NCBI RefSeq assembly: GCF_002878395.1
Contig: NC_061116.1
Coordinates: 119,698,692 to 119,762,691, forward strand
Length of the DNA stretch: 64,000 nucleotides
Direction: 5' to 3'
DNA from: Capsicum annuum
Lineage: Eukaryota; Streptophyta; Magnoliopsida; Solanales; Solanaceae
Part shown: positions 35,142-46,308 of the stretch, piece after piece
How the letters are laid out: the number at the start of each line of letters is the position of its first letter
How positions within the stretch are numbered: the first letter of the stretch is position 1
Program-made: the position numbers and the translations under genes
Notes under the pieces: model-generated
The model's database searches: none
Told to the model about the DNA's origin: nothing
Seen by the model: the letters and a program-made list of their open reading frames with translations, nothing else

Positions 35142-37832
35142 TATAACGCCCCAAAAATGGGTCCCAAGATGTCACATGGTGCTTAGAGTCACAAGTGACC
35201 CCAAGCTAACCCTTCTATTGGCATACTTACAAGCAACTAAATTAAATACATAAATCTGAACAAAATCTGCGGAAATAATATAACATTTCTGAACTTGATC
35301 AATACAACATCTGAGTTTACAAGATTATAACTCTACTTTTATGAATAAAATAGAAGTAAAATACATCGACACTACTGACTGTCTATGAAGCCTCTACTAG
35401 TACTGACTATAGATAGCCAGGTAATGACTCCGAACTATCCTAACTCAATACGGCTAAATAAAGAAAATGCAATACTTCTCAAACTATATAACTAACTCGA
35501 GCCCTCGAAACAAAAGGACCCATCACTTGCTGACTGAAAGCTGCGAACCTAACTGAATATGGTGTATGCTCTATAACTTGTACCTATATTATGAGACAAT
35601 GTAGCACACAGACATATATGTCGATCAGTACTTTGATGATGTACTGAGTATATAGGGGTGTATGCAATTAAATAATCAATATCATCAAACTTTAAAGAAA
35701 ACATATATGCAATTGTAGATGACTCACATAGCTGGAATAAAACTGAAATTTGAATCTCATAAATCGTGAATAAAGAAGCATGTAATATAAATCCCGTGAG
35801 TCATTACACTTTATTCTAAAATTTGTATTCTTCTCTTATTCTCAAAACTTGTAGGCTGAATAAAACTTTAAACAGCAACTTTCAAAACATATATTTTTAT
35901 CTTAAGGAGGATAGGATTTTTGGGACTTAGAGAACTTGGACTTGGAGGGCTCTGGAAATCTCAAAATCAAACTTTCAACATATATATACTTTTATCTTAA
36001 TTAGAGTAGGGGACTGCTTTGGGAGTTTCTTCTAACCGACATAAACCATGTGAGCCACATGGAGTCCAACGTCTTTCCCACATTGGGAAAAGCTGCTCTA
36101 CCCTTGCCATTGAGATAGAACCTTAACTTTAGTGATCACTATCTCGGCCTCAGGCCCATAAATATCAATCCTATGGTGGCATGTAGTTCTAGGGTATGAG
36201 ACCTTGGAATCATACCCAACTCGGTGCTAACTACAACTCCCATACTTAGGCTCAAAAATTTTAGGAAATCCACCTTGAAATAACTCAAAGGTCTATAATG
36301 AAGTCCAGATTATGCATCTTTTTGCTTTAATCATAAATAGTGTGGATTCCTATCTTAGATTAGGATCAAAATCAATCTTTGCTTTTGAAAGCACTTATCA
36401 AAACTTGTCAATAAAACTTAAGATCATAATCTTCTTATAAACTCATCATTTGTACTTAGGACTCAAAATATAAAACTTTAATAAATCAAAATCATATTTA
36501 AACTTCATGCTCAACAATCATGTTAAAAAGCTTTAAATCATATCTATCAAGATATTGGAAAATAACTCTTAATATGAATCTCATAATTTCAACATCTCAA
36601 AATTCATGCTTGAAATAAAACATTCATAATCATCTTAAAATCTGGAAATTTAAGCTATATATACCAAAATTTAAACATAATCATGTAATTCAACTTCTAA
36701 AATAATGAAAATCTCATAATCTCATGAATAGAAACATAGGGCAAACTTTAATTTCATAGGAAAACATATAAAATCAACTAACTCTTGTAATAAAATCAAG
36801 TTTTGGGCACAAGGACAAAAGATTTATCCTTGTTCAAATCCCACATACCTCAAATTATGAATTTGGATAAAATCTTGCTTTCAAAACTATATTTATACAA
36901 TTTATGGGTGCTTCTTGTAGCTCTCACAAAGGGGATTCCGAATCTTGAATCAATTTTAAAAAACGACGGTTGAATTTTAAGGGATATTGATTTTTAGTTT
37001 GAGACTAAGGGGTTTGGTTCTTGAGGGAATTGGATAAAATGATCATATTTTGATCAATTGGGAGCTTAATATCGTGTTTATGGTTGAATAAAGGTGTGAG
37101 AAAAGACTAAAATGCCCCTAAGAAAACAAAAAAAATTGCAGTTTCCCTCAGTTGATAAGCTGATAGGCTGAAGTAAATTGGGTATAACTCTTTAATCCGA
37201 TGTTTGATTTGAATAAAATTTATTGCATTGGAAAGAATATTCAAAGAGATTTCATTTGATATATAGCAGCCCTCCCAGTTCGTTATATACAGCAAGTTAT
37301 GATCGTTGGAAGTTGATCCTAAAATTATGGCCTGAAATGCGCACGAGATGCTGGAGCATTTCAAAGGCATCTCAAACCAGTGTGTTATTCCCCTGAAATG
37401 CCCCCAAGATACGCCCAAGATGCTGGAGAATTTCAAAGGCATGTCAAATCAGTTTGGACGAAAAATACTCTACTTTGCAAAGTCATAACTTTTAGCTCGG
37501 GTATCGGATTTAGGCAAAATTGGTATCATTGGAAAAATAATTTAATTATCTACAATTTGGTGTGTCTTGAGATGAAAATTTTCATATATATAAAGATTTA
37601 TATACATTTGAAGTATACCCTTTTAGAATCAAATATCGTATTTTGGACGAATCAAATGATCTTAGCTCAACTTAGCTCTAAATGATTTCTAGAAACATTT
37701 TTAACCTCAAAAGTAAATCAAACATAAGGATAAAGATCATCAACTTGTATTCACATTAGAATCTCTTGGATTAGAGCTTAGACACGTAGGAACGATGGTT
37801 AAAATTCTAGCATGAAAATACGGGGTATTACA
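35142..37832 (-). repeat. 5' LTR of the LARD-like element
   Basis: Colinear over its whole length with 28326-31017. It starts on the minus strand at 37832 with TGTAATACCCCGTATTTTC. The inner terminus has mutated from TGTAAC to TATAAC (plus sense, 35142). The word module is at 37330-37450. Confidence 0.85.
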
Positions 37833-37837
37833 GCCAG

Positions 37838-39470
37838 TTCACCTATCATGTGATCTATTAGTATGCTTCAATATAAGATGATCACATGAGAGTTTATTGT
37901 CAACCTGTTGTTTGACATTCATAAATTTTCTTGTTTAATATAAAACTGACTTAAGAGAATAATTTTTTGATTGTGTAATCAAGATAATTCATCTTGATGA
38001 TGATGGTTTGGCATTGAATGCCTTCGAGAAATAGTTGAACCATCGCTAATGAGAATAAAAACTTCATATAATGGTTTGAAATATTATATACAAAAGTACT
38101 TGCATGCATCAAATTAATAAATTATGATTAATTTCCTCTCAAAGTTGGTTCTGAGTCAGGAACCACACATTGTCCATCTAATAGTTTTGATGTGTAGGTA
38201 TACGATTAATAAATATACAATAAAGGACAAAGATAAATTCCTCAAAGAAGATAGAGAATGTATATTAGTTTTTCTAACATAAGAGGGAGATTATAAGAAA
38301 CTATGAAATATGTTAGAAATTATCATCAGATCCTCATTCAAGAGATAGCTCAAGTGAAATGCTAAAAGCATCTCATATTTAAGATGCAAGTTCTCCTATT
38401 TTGTGTTCCTAAAGGACAAATTCTATGCATGCGTGAAGTCTGATAGACCAAAAGGTTTGAAATAAAATAATTCTTAAAAAGGATAAGGAGCAAATAATCA
38501 TAATAAGAAGGCAATGTGATCTTGAAGATCCTAAGACATAACACTTCATGAAACCTTATAAGAGGTTTAGGTACCTAAAAATAATGAAGTGATGGGATCT
38601 TAAAATATTATGTCGTTGTATGAACCGATAAGAAATGATATATCATCAATATCTTTGATGTAATATTGGTTCAGTATTGTAAAAGATTATGAGGATCTGA
38701 ATTATACATTTATTTAAGCATGCTGATATGGAAACATTTATCAAGTGACAAAAAAGGATGCATCTTGGTAAGTATAAAATTTATTTGATTTGCAGTCCAG
38801 ATATTTGAAGATGTCACTCATGAAATATTGAATATTGTCACTTGAAAAAATTTATATGAAAACTTTTTTAATGATTAAAACTGTTTGAAGCATATAAAAG
38901 TTTTTGGGAAACTTATTCATAATCCTTATATTGTATAAGTTTATAGCTTGAAAATTATTAGAACTTTTGAAGAGTTTTCAAAAGCAATAGATTATTTGCT
39001 GGAATGAAAAATATACCAAATTGGATTGGTTATATATCTTAGTGCAATTGGTGTACTAATGTATCTTGTAACTACCACAAGACCCGATATAGCCTTTCGA
39101 TCAATTTTTCAGCAAGGTATAGTTCTGCTCCTATTAAGAAACATTGGAATGAGATCAAACATATGAGCTTATTTTATTCTAAATATTGTAGTTTTGATAT
39201 TGTTGGTTATGATAATGTTGGGTATTTATTTGACCCGTATAAATATCGATCTCAAATAGGCTATGTGCTCATATGTGGCGGTACTGTCATACCTTGGAGA
39301 TCTATAAAGCAGTTTATCGTAGCAACTTCATCGAATTATGCTGAGATAATAGATATTCATGAAGAAAGCCAAGAGTGTGTGTAGTTGAGGTCCACAATAT
39401 ATCTCATTCACAAAAAATGTGGCTTGAAATGTGAAAAAGTACCCATGATTTTTTATGAGGATAGTGCTGT
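37838..39470 (+). pseudogene. Copia integrase, RT and RNase H, middle part
   Basis: Directly after the GCCAG duplication the integrase continues: SCGLFRYF-, RWSHESLLSTC and IKIIHLDDDGLALNAFEK can be read with stops. RT is strongly decayed (38560-39100). RNase H is clear at 39163-39384: DPYKYRSQIGYVLICGGTV followed by ATSSNYAEIIDIHEESQECV, matching the Ty1/Copia consensus of 'RSQTGYVF...ATSSNHAEIIAIHEASRECVW'. The region ends in FYEDSAV, where a solo LTR is inserted. Confidence 0.75.
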
Positions 39471-42017
39471 TGTAATACCCCTTATTTTTTCTAGCTTAAA
39501 TTCATTCCTAGAAAGTTAAGGAATAGCTTTCAAAATGAATAATATTTATTCCATGTGGATTTTCAAGATTTTGATTTTTCATTGTGTGAAAAATTGAATA
39601 AGCTTTCCATCGATACCAAATTCACTCAAATTCGACACTCGGTGAAGGAGTTATGGCGTTTTTAAGTTGACAGTATCCCACCTGAGCAACCACCGCATCG
39701 CGGTGAAGGATAATTTCATAATTGTCAATTTCAATGGACCTCCGCGATGTTGGCACATTGTGGAGAGGTCCAAATTCCCAATTGTCAATTTTTAGTAGCT
39801 TAACGCGATGGTGGTGCGTTGCGTCAGTAACCAAAATAACAAAACAATAGGGCACCGCGATACCTCGCGGAGAATGCCCAGTTCCCACTCGGCCTTTTTT
39901 AGTGAGCCACTGCGATTGCGATTATGGCGTGTTGCGGTGGCCAACCAAATTGGGAAAAATGTTGAATTTTTCAATTCCAACTTCGAGTTTAAAAGGGATA
40001 TTTTGGTCAATTTCCAAGGCCCCAATTCGTCAAAAATAAGGAATTAAACCCATTCTAAGCACTCTATGCCCAATTTCATCCTTTTTCTCTCAAAGAAAAA
40101 TTCTAAAGCTCAAACTTTCTCTCCAAGAAATCCAATTTCTCCATTAATTCTCCAAAATATTTCAAGACCAAGGATACATAGTTCAAGATTAAGAATTTCC
40201 AATTTAAGAACTCCAAGAACTCATCTTCAAATGCATCATAGGAATCCAAGATTCAGGCTTTCTCATCTAAGATCATCGATTAAGGTATCTGGGGTTATGA
40301 ACAAGGATACTCCTTTCATCCTTGTGCCCAAAACTTGTTCTTAATTACAAAAGTTATTTGATTTTATGTGATTTCCCATGAAATTGAACTTAGGGTTTAT
40401 ACCCAATATTGCTATTCATAAGATTATGAGATTTCCATTGATTTAGAAGTTGAATTACATAATGTTGTTCATATTTTCATGCATATTGCAGAAATTTCCA
40501 GATTTTATGATGAATTATAAATATTTACATTATCAAGCATGAATTTTAAGATGTTTTAATATGAGTTGGATGCTTGGGTTAGTAAGCCCTAATGAGTATT
40601 GCTATTTCAAGATTGATTATGCTATGAGCACTTTATGACTAGATTCTTTTCAGATTATTGATAAAGATTTGACCTTTTGGTCTCAGAATAGATATGAAAT
40701 CCACTTTACAGAATTCAGATTACAGATTGAGTTTTACAGATATACAGTTGATTTTCATCATAAACCATTAGACTATTTTAAATGTGGATTTTCATCAAAA
40801 TGAGCATACAGATTTCATGGGAGTAGTATTTAGCACCGAGATAGGTAAGTTACTACAGTTCATACCCCAGAACTACGTGCCAACGTAGGATTTAGATTGT
40901 TCCCACTTCTACGTGAATGATAGATATGTGATCACTCAGATAGGTTATACTCCCTGGAAAGAGTATGACTCTTCTCCCCAATGTGAGAATTCCTCCTTAG
41001 GGGGACAAGAACGTTGGACTCCATAAATGTTCACATGGCTTATGTCGGTTAGAAGAACTTTCCTTCAGATAAAAGATAAAGTATTTCCTTAAAGCCTTCA
41101 AATAAAGCATTTCCCTTGAAAAATAAGTTTTCAGATTTCTAAACCCTTAAGATAAAGTGTTTTCTCTAATAGAAAAGAATAACAGAAAAGTTTTTAGAAA
41201 ACTAAGTGTAAAGGATCACAAGTTTTACTCAGATTATGCTTTAAAGAAAGATAGTAGCTTCAGATTTCAGTTATCAAAATTCAGATTTTTGAGTGAGTCC
41301 TTTCTACACTTAGACAGTATGATTTAAAGAGAGAATACAAGTATAGCTTTTAGAACTAAATGTTATGACTCACTAGATTTATAAAGTTTGAATTGCTATT
41401 CATGATTTTAGATTTTAGTATTTCAGATATTTAAGCTTATGTGAGTCATTTACATTTAGCATGCATTGTTTTATAAATTATGATGATGAGATGATATTTT
41501 ACTTGTGCATTTCACCCTCATATACTCAGAACATCCTCAAAGTACTGATCCACATATACGTCTATGTGCTACATTGTCTCATAATATAGGTACAAGTTAT
41601 AGCATGTACAGTTAGGATCAGACAGTTGCAGATCCCAGCTGGCAGATGATGAGGCTTCTTACTTCGGGGACTTTAGTTAGATGTTGTTTATGTACTTTAC
41701 TTCCTTACTCATATGTATTGATTAGTGGTAGCTGGAGTCGCGTCCCAGCTATCTATGGTCAGTATAGTAGAGGCTTCATAGATGTCAGTTAGAGTCAGTT
41801 ATGTTATTTTATTCCCTCTTTTCAGATTTTATTAGAATGTACAAGTGTACCAGTATTGTATTTTCATAGATTCCATCATTGTTATGTTTTCGTACAGTAA
41901 ACTCAGTCATTTTGTACATATTTAATGATTTTTTTATCAGTATGTCAGCTCATGGATTAGCTTGGGATCACTCTAAGTACCGTGTGACGTCTCGAGACCC
42001 ATTTTCAAGGCGTTACA
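39471..42017 (+). repeat. Solo LTR (Tekay-like), inserted in Copia RNase H
   Basis: Starts TGTAATACCCCTTATTTTT and ends AAGGCGTTACA, 2547 bases, with no internal domain or primer site. It splits the Copia RNase H after YEDSAV, and the frame resumes with AACT at 42018. The flanks GCTGT and GCAGC are not a clean 5-base duplication, so mutation or a small deletion occurred at the edge. A word module with GCATCGCGGTG/CACCGCGATACC words lies at 39690-39945. Confidence 0.75.
39690..39945 (+). repeat. CGCGAT word module in solo LTR
   Basis: The words CACCGCATCGCGGTG, CTCCGCGATG, AACGCGATGGTGGTGCG, CACCGCGATACCTCGCGG and CACTGCGATTGCGATTATGG recur, separated by plain AT-rich spacers. Two spacers are near-identical ('CATAATTGTCAATTT' and 'CCCAATTGTCAATTT'). 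Several words are self-complementary. Confidence 0.6.
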
Positions 42018-42297
42018 GCAGCATGTACAAGACAACTTAAGGGAGGACTCATGGAGATAGAATGAAGCACATTTTGCCAAAGCTCTTCTATATGCACGAG
42101 CTACAAAAGAATGGTGATATTAACGTGCAGCAAATTCATTCGAGTGACAATATGGCCTATTTATTCACCAAGTCTCGCCCAATGGCAATTTTCAAGATGA
42201 TAGTGCACAATATCGGGATGCAAAGGTTCAAGGATGTTCATAACACTTAGTGTTTAATTCACATAATTTGCTAATATAAACTAAATAAGGGGGGACA
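42018..42297 (+). pseudogene. Copia RNase H C-terminus and polypurine tract
   Basis: The frame 42062-42250 reads KHILPKLFYMHELQKNGDIN and SSDNMAYLFTKSRPMAIF. This is the last part of Copia RNase H (usually SSDNLADLFTKSLPT). After the stop comes a polypurine tract AATAAGGGGGGAC (42283-42295). The 3' LTR that should follow is not recognisable. Confidence 0.75.
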
Positions 42298-43880
42298 AAC
42301 CTATAGAATATATATCCAAGCTCTAAAGAAGAAAATACAAGCAAGACCCATTGATGAATGTAAACTATAAAAATTAGCCATAACTCTTGAGTCCTAATAT
42401 AAGTGCAAATTAAGTGATTACTAAAAGATAAATCTTAAATTGATTTTGTTTATACGTTTTAGAATAAAACATGCCAAGTTTGCATACACAAATTAATATG
42501 TGGTATAAAAAATTAGGACATACATAAAAAATAACAACTCAATCGGCTTTAATAATTTATTTTTTGTTTCTGAAATATGCTGATAGACCAATGATACAAA
42601 TAATGTAGAGTTCACTAAACTACATTGGAATGTGACACCGCGTTACATATTCTATCATCTATTATCTGATCCCCAATGCTTGAGCACAATACCAGACGAA
42701 AAATATTTTCGATGTTAAACATAACAAAGTAGACCAATTCCTACCGGCCATAAAGAAGAATGCTTTATCTCCAAAATATTTTCATGAAGGAATTTTGAAA
42801 TTCAAAACCAACCTAAAATAAATAGATCAATCAACACTGCATCTTCTTGAATAACAGATATATTAACAAAAGTATCATTGAAACATAAAGAAAGAATCAT
42901 ACTTTCCAAATAAATGATAAGCAGAAATACTATCCACATATGAAAAGGATCGATAAGAGAGAACTCACAAAGAAATACTAACTTCACAAGGGTAACTTTG
43001 TCCAAATATGTGTGTTGAATTCGATAGTGTATACCTAGATGGCCAAATAAGTTGTACAAAGTTGCACCTATATTTCGTAAGCATTAATACTTGAATTTGA
43101 ATCCAAGTTAGATTCTCTGATCTATTGTCTCTCAGACAATCGAAAAACCTCTCAGTGTTTAGAAAAAAACTCTAGCAAAATATCCTAATTTTCAGTCCAT
43201 ACAACTCATATTTCATGAAAATTTTAACAAATCTACATAGGAATCACAATTGAAGAAGCATCGGTGATAGAGATGCGAGAGATCAAAAGATCAAAGCTTG
43301 AAGTAGCCTCTAGCGAAAGATCGAAAGTGAACAAAATAACCATTGAAACTTTGGCTTGAATCGAGAGATAACTCAAAATTTATCAAATCAGAGTAAAATA
43401 TACTCAAAATGAGATTTTTCATGTATTTGGTAAAATTTTATTCAAATTTTTTAGGACATCAAGCAAAAATTAGCTAGCTGAGAATTCTCTGTTTCTTGAA
43501 GAAATAGAATATACTTGAAAGAGTGTAAAGTAAGTGCAGTGAATTTTCTTGTTCTTGCTAAGTAATATGACTAAAATGATTAAAATTAGTAGCCCGCTAG
43601 TTGTATAGGCTTTCGTGTGTTTTTTCGTCAATAGGCTTTCGTTAGTTATTGGTCAAAATAGCCAACATTGTTTAATTAAAGATTAAAAGTGTTTAGTCAA
43701 ATGATACATGAGCTAAAACCGCAATATAGCAATATCTAAGGTATAAAAACGGTATTTTCTATAAACTTTGTTTTTTTCTTAGTTTTACTTTGTAATCTCT
43801 AATTAAGAATTATTTTAATAAGTAATATTATTTTTGAATTATTTAAAAAATAACAAATTTAAAAAATAACATATTTGATG
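42298..43880 (+). other. Intergenic stretch, nothing recognised
   Basis: About 1.6 kb of AT-rich sequence without a coding region that I recognise. Minus-strand frame 42802-43059 (85 codons) has no motif I know. A short repeated phrase 'ATAGGCTTTCGT' occurs twice (43606 and 43631). It may be old repeat sequence. Confidence 0.4.
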
Positions 43881-44025
43881 GAGTAATTATTATTATAGGA
43901 AAAATTACCCAGATTAGTCATTATTGGGCTTTTATTACCACTTAAAGCCTAATTTTCAATTAATTACAATTCATAATCCCCTCTTGCCTACTAATTATTC
44001 CTAATTACAATCCATAGTCTTTCTC

Positions 44026-44310
44026 ATGTGTTTTCTCTCTTTTTCCATTTTCTACTATTCTCTTTTTCTTTACTTTTTCAGTTTTTTTTTTTTTCAGTTT
44101 TTCTTTTCCTTTTTTTGTTGCTTTCTCTCTATTTTTTCTTTTTTCACTTTTTTCTTTTTTATTTTTATTTTTTATTCATTTTTTTCGTTTTCTTTTTATT
44201 TTTCTCCTTTTTTTCTTCTTCTTTTTTGTATTTTTTCTCCTTCATTTTTTTCTCCTTCTTTTTCTCTCATTTTTCTCCTTTTTTTTTTCCTTTTCAATTT
44301 TTCTCCATCC
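44026..44310 (+). repeat. Polypyrimidine tract
   Basis: About 285 bases almost only of T and C (TTTTCTTTT and TTTTTCTCC patterns). The open frames across it are phenylalanine/serine/leucine low-complexity artefacts and not genes. Confidence 0.8.
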
Positions 44311-44324
44311 TTACATTGTGCGAA

Positions 44325-44515
44325 CTAGCAAACACAAATATAAGTGCGAATCATAAAATACAAATAAAAATGTGAACTATAACATACAATTACAAGTGTG
44401 AACTATAAAATATAAATTCAAATGCGAACTATAACATATAAATACAAGTGTGAACTATAAAATACAAATACAAATGCGAACTATAACATATAAATATAAG
44501 TGTGAACTATCATTT
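44325..44515 (+). repeat. Tandem repeat, unit about 26 bases
   Basis: About seven copies of a unit like TGTGAACTATAAAATACAAA followed by TACAAA. Copies alternate GTGTGAAC/ATGCGAAC at the start and ATAAAATA/ATAACATA inside. Three to four more diverged copies lie at 45060-45180 near the other arm. Confidence 0.75.
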
Positions 44516-45289
44516 GTATTTTTTAATTATTGAAAAGGAACGCTTGATTTCTTTTCTACGAATACTTGTTTGTATTTAATGATACAATTTGTATTTATTT
44601 ATACAAATAAATACAACTCAAATTTTTATACAAATACAATATATACAAATACATATTGTATTTGTATTTGTAAAATCATTTGTTTCATTTGTTTGTCATT
44701 GTATTTGTATCAAGTGATATTTGTTTATTTACAAATATGAATGATAATTTTGATATAAAAATACAAAACCGTAAATTTGTATCAAATAATACATTACATA
44801 TTTATATATTTTAGAATCGCGAAAATACAATTAATGAACTTACTTGTTTGTATACAAATACAAATAATAAATTGTACATAGTCATGACTAAATACAATAT
44901 GCAATCAAACTTCTTAAAAATAAAAGGTAATGAAGAAAATAGAATACAAATACAAGTATAATCCAAATATATAAATACAATAAAATCATAATATAAATAT
45001 AATCCAATATAATATGCAATTAATTATAAAATACAAATACAAAATAGTTATTTAAAATACAAGTGTGAATTATATAAAATATAAATGATAGCACAAACTA
45101 ACAAATACAAGTGTGAACTATTAAATACAAATACAAATTCGAACTATAAAATATAAATACAAGTGCAAACTTTAAAATACAGATACAAATATAGTTGTAT
45201 CAATAAATACAAAAATATAAATGACGGTGCGACTAAATATACGATAAACAACTGTGGTATTTACGTTATCATCCATGACTTGTACTCGA

Positions 45290-45545
45290 CTAGTCATATT
45301 TTTTGAAAATACAAAAAATATAAAATAGAACAAAAACATAATAAAGAAAATAAGTACAAAAAAAATCAAAGAAGAAAGAGAAATAGAATTAGAGATTAAA
45401 GAGAGAAAAAAAGAAAAAAAAAGAAATGAAAAAAATAAAAGTAGGAAAAAATAGAAAGAAAAAAAAAGAAGAAGAAGAAGAAATAGGGAAAACACAAAAA
45501 ATAAAAAAATAAAAAAATATAAAAATATAAAAAAAAAGATAATGA
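45290..45545 (+). repeat. Polypurine tract (partner of the pyrimidine tract)
   Basis: About 255 bases almost only of A and G (GAAAGAGAAATAG and AAAAAAAGAAGAAGAAGAAG patterns). The minus-strand frame across it is low complexity. It is complementary in style to 44026-44310 at a distance of about 1 kb. Confidence 0.8.
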
Positions 45546-45841
45546 TAGAGTTAAGCCAGAAAATATTCAGTTCAACGAGATAAGAGTGATTGAGATTTTT
45601 TTATTTTTAAAAATAAGGAATTCCATTTTTGGCGCGACTAAATAGGGGCTGTATTCATATTTTATATGAATACATACTATCTGTAAAACCGAATACTGCA
45701 GGCATAAATCGAATACAGCGGCTATAAATGGTAATTATATAAAATGTGGCTATGGAAGATAGGTTTTATAAGAAAATGCTTCTATGAAGTGAGATATATG
45801 TTAGAGTTATTAGAATTTACCTATAAATTATTAAATTAATT

Positions 45842-46099
45842 ATGCGAAGAACATTTAAAAATAGAGAAGCTTTTAAAAAAATTAAAGAATCTTTAATTAG
45901 TAATTATTCAGAATATATAAGTCTAAATAAAACAAAAGAAAACCCACAAAGATTAGCCTACTTAATTACATTAATATCTAGTATTGAATCAAAATTAATA
46001 ATCCATTTAAAATCTAGAAGAATGAAACAAATACCACCTAATTATGATAAAATTAGATTTAGATATCCGCCAAGATATTATAAATATAATTTAAAATGA
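45842..46099 (+). CDS. Small viral ORF (85 codons), unknown function
   Basis: Basic, isoleucine/lysine-rich protein beginning MRRTFKNREAF and ending RYPPRYYKYNLK. It has no domain I recognise. Its stop overlaps the next start as ATGA (46096-46099), which suggests coupled translation on a polycistronic viral RNA. It starts almost at the left edge of the viral copy, so upstream viral sequence is missing and the start is only the first in-frame ATG. Confidence 0.5.
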   Translation: MRRTFKNREAFKKIKESLISNYSEYISLNKTKENPQRLAYLITLISSIESKLIIHLKSRRMKQIPPNYDKIRFRYPPRYYKYNLK

Positions 46100-46308
46100 A
46101 TAAAGTACAACAATACAAAGAATTAAAACAAATTATTTCTGAAAAACGTAAAGAATTAAAAATAAGAATAAAAAGACTACATTATAATATCTTTGCCGGA
46201 GTTAATAAAAACTCAATAAATACACAAAAAGATGAAATATCAAAATTAGAATCACAAATAGATAGTTTAGAATATATATATCAACATGAACTATTCACAA
46301 TAAAATGA
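46096..46308 (+). CDS. Small viral ORF (70 codons), coiled-coil-like
   Basis: A short lysine/glutamate-rich protein with a heptad-like C-terminal part (KDEISKLESQIDSLEYIYQH). It overlaps both neighbours by ATGA (46096-46099 and 46305-46308). Small coiled-coil proteins upstream of coat genes occur in several caulimovirids, for example as virion-associated or transmission factors. A role here is inference. The frame is intact. Confidence 0.5.
   Translation: MNKVQQYKELKQIISEKRKELKIRIKRLHYNIFAGVNKNSINTQKDEISKLESQIDSLEYIYQHELFTIK

Larger units (their letters stand above)
28326..37832 (-). mobile_element. Complete non-autonomous LTR retrotransposon (LARD-like), minus strand
   Basis: Two LTRs of about 2.69 kb (28326-31017 and 35142-37832) enclose 4.1 kb. 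The minus-strand primer site TGGTATCAGAGCACAGAG (35137-35120) lies 4 bases from the inner end of the 5' LTR. A polypurine tract AAGGGGGAGA lies before the 3' LTR (31020-31030). The 5-base duplication GCCAG flanks the element exactly (28321-28325 and 37833-37837). The interior has no recognisable gag or pol. This is the structure of a large retrotransposon derivative driven by a Tekay-like partner, whose 5' leader it shares (compare 20580-20690). Confidence 0.85.
43881..45800 (+). mobile_element. Foldback-like/inverted element with pyrimidine and purine arms
   Basis: The left end reads TTATTATAGGAAAAATTACC and the right end, on the opposite strand, TAATTTATAGGTAAATTC, a possible imperfect terminal inverted repeat. 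A nearly pure pyrimidine tract (44026-44310) is mirrored by a nearly pure purine tract on the same strand (45290-45545), so the two could pair. Between them lie ATACAAATACAA-rich sequence and tandem repeats. There is no coding frame beyond low-complexity reading. The class (MULE-like, foldback or MITE-like) is uncertain. Confidence 0.4.

Noticed and set aside
42802..43059. Minus-strand frame of 85 codons as a host gene fragment
   Set aside because: No motif is recognised, there is no intron/exon support, and it is surrounded by decayed repeats.
44026..44375. Open frames of about 100-115 codons rich in phenylalanine, serine and leucine
   Set aside because: They are readings of a polypyrimidine tract in two frames and have no start context or protein-like composition.
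45172..45495. Minus-strand frame of 107 codons, hydrophobic
   Set aside because: It is the reverse reading of the polypurine tract and is low complexity.
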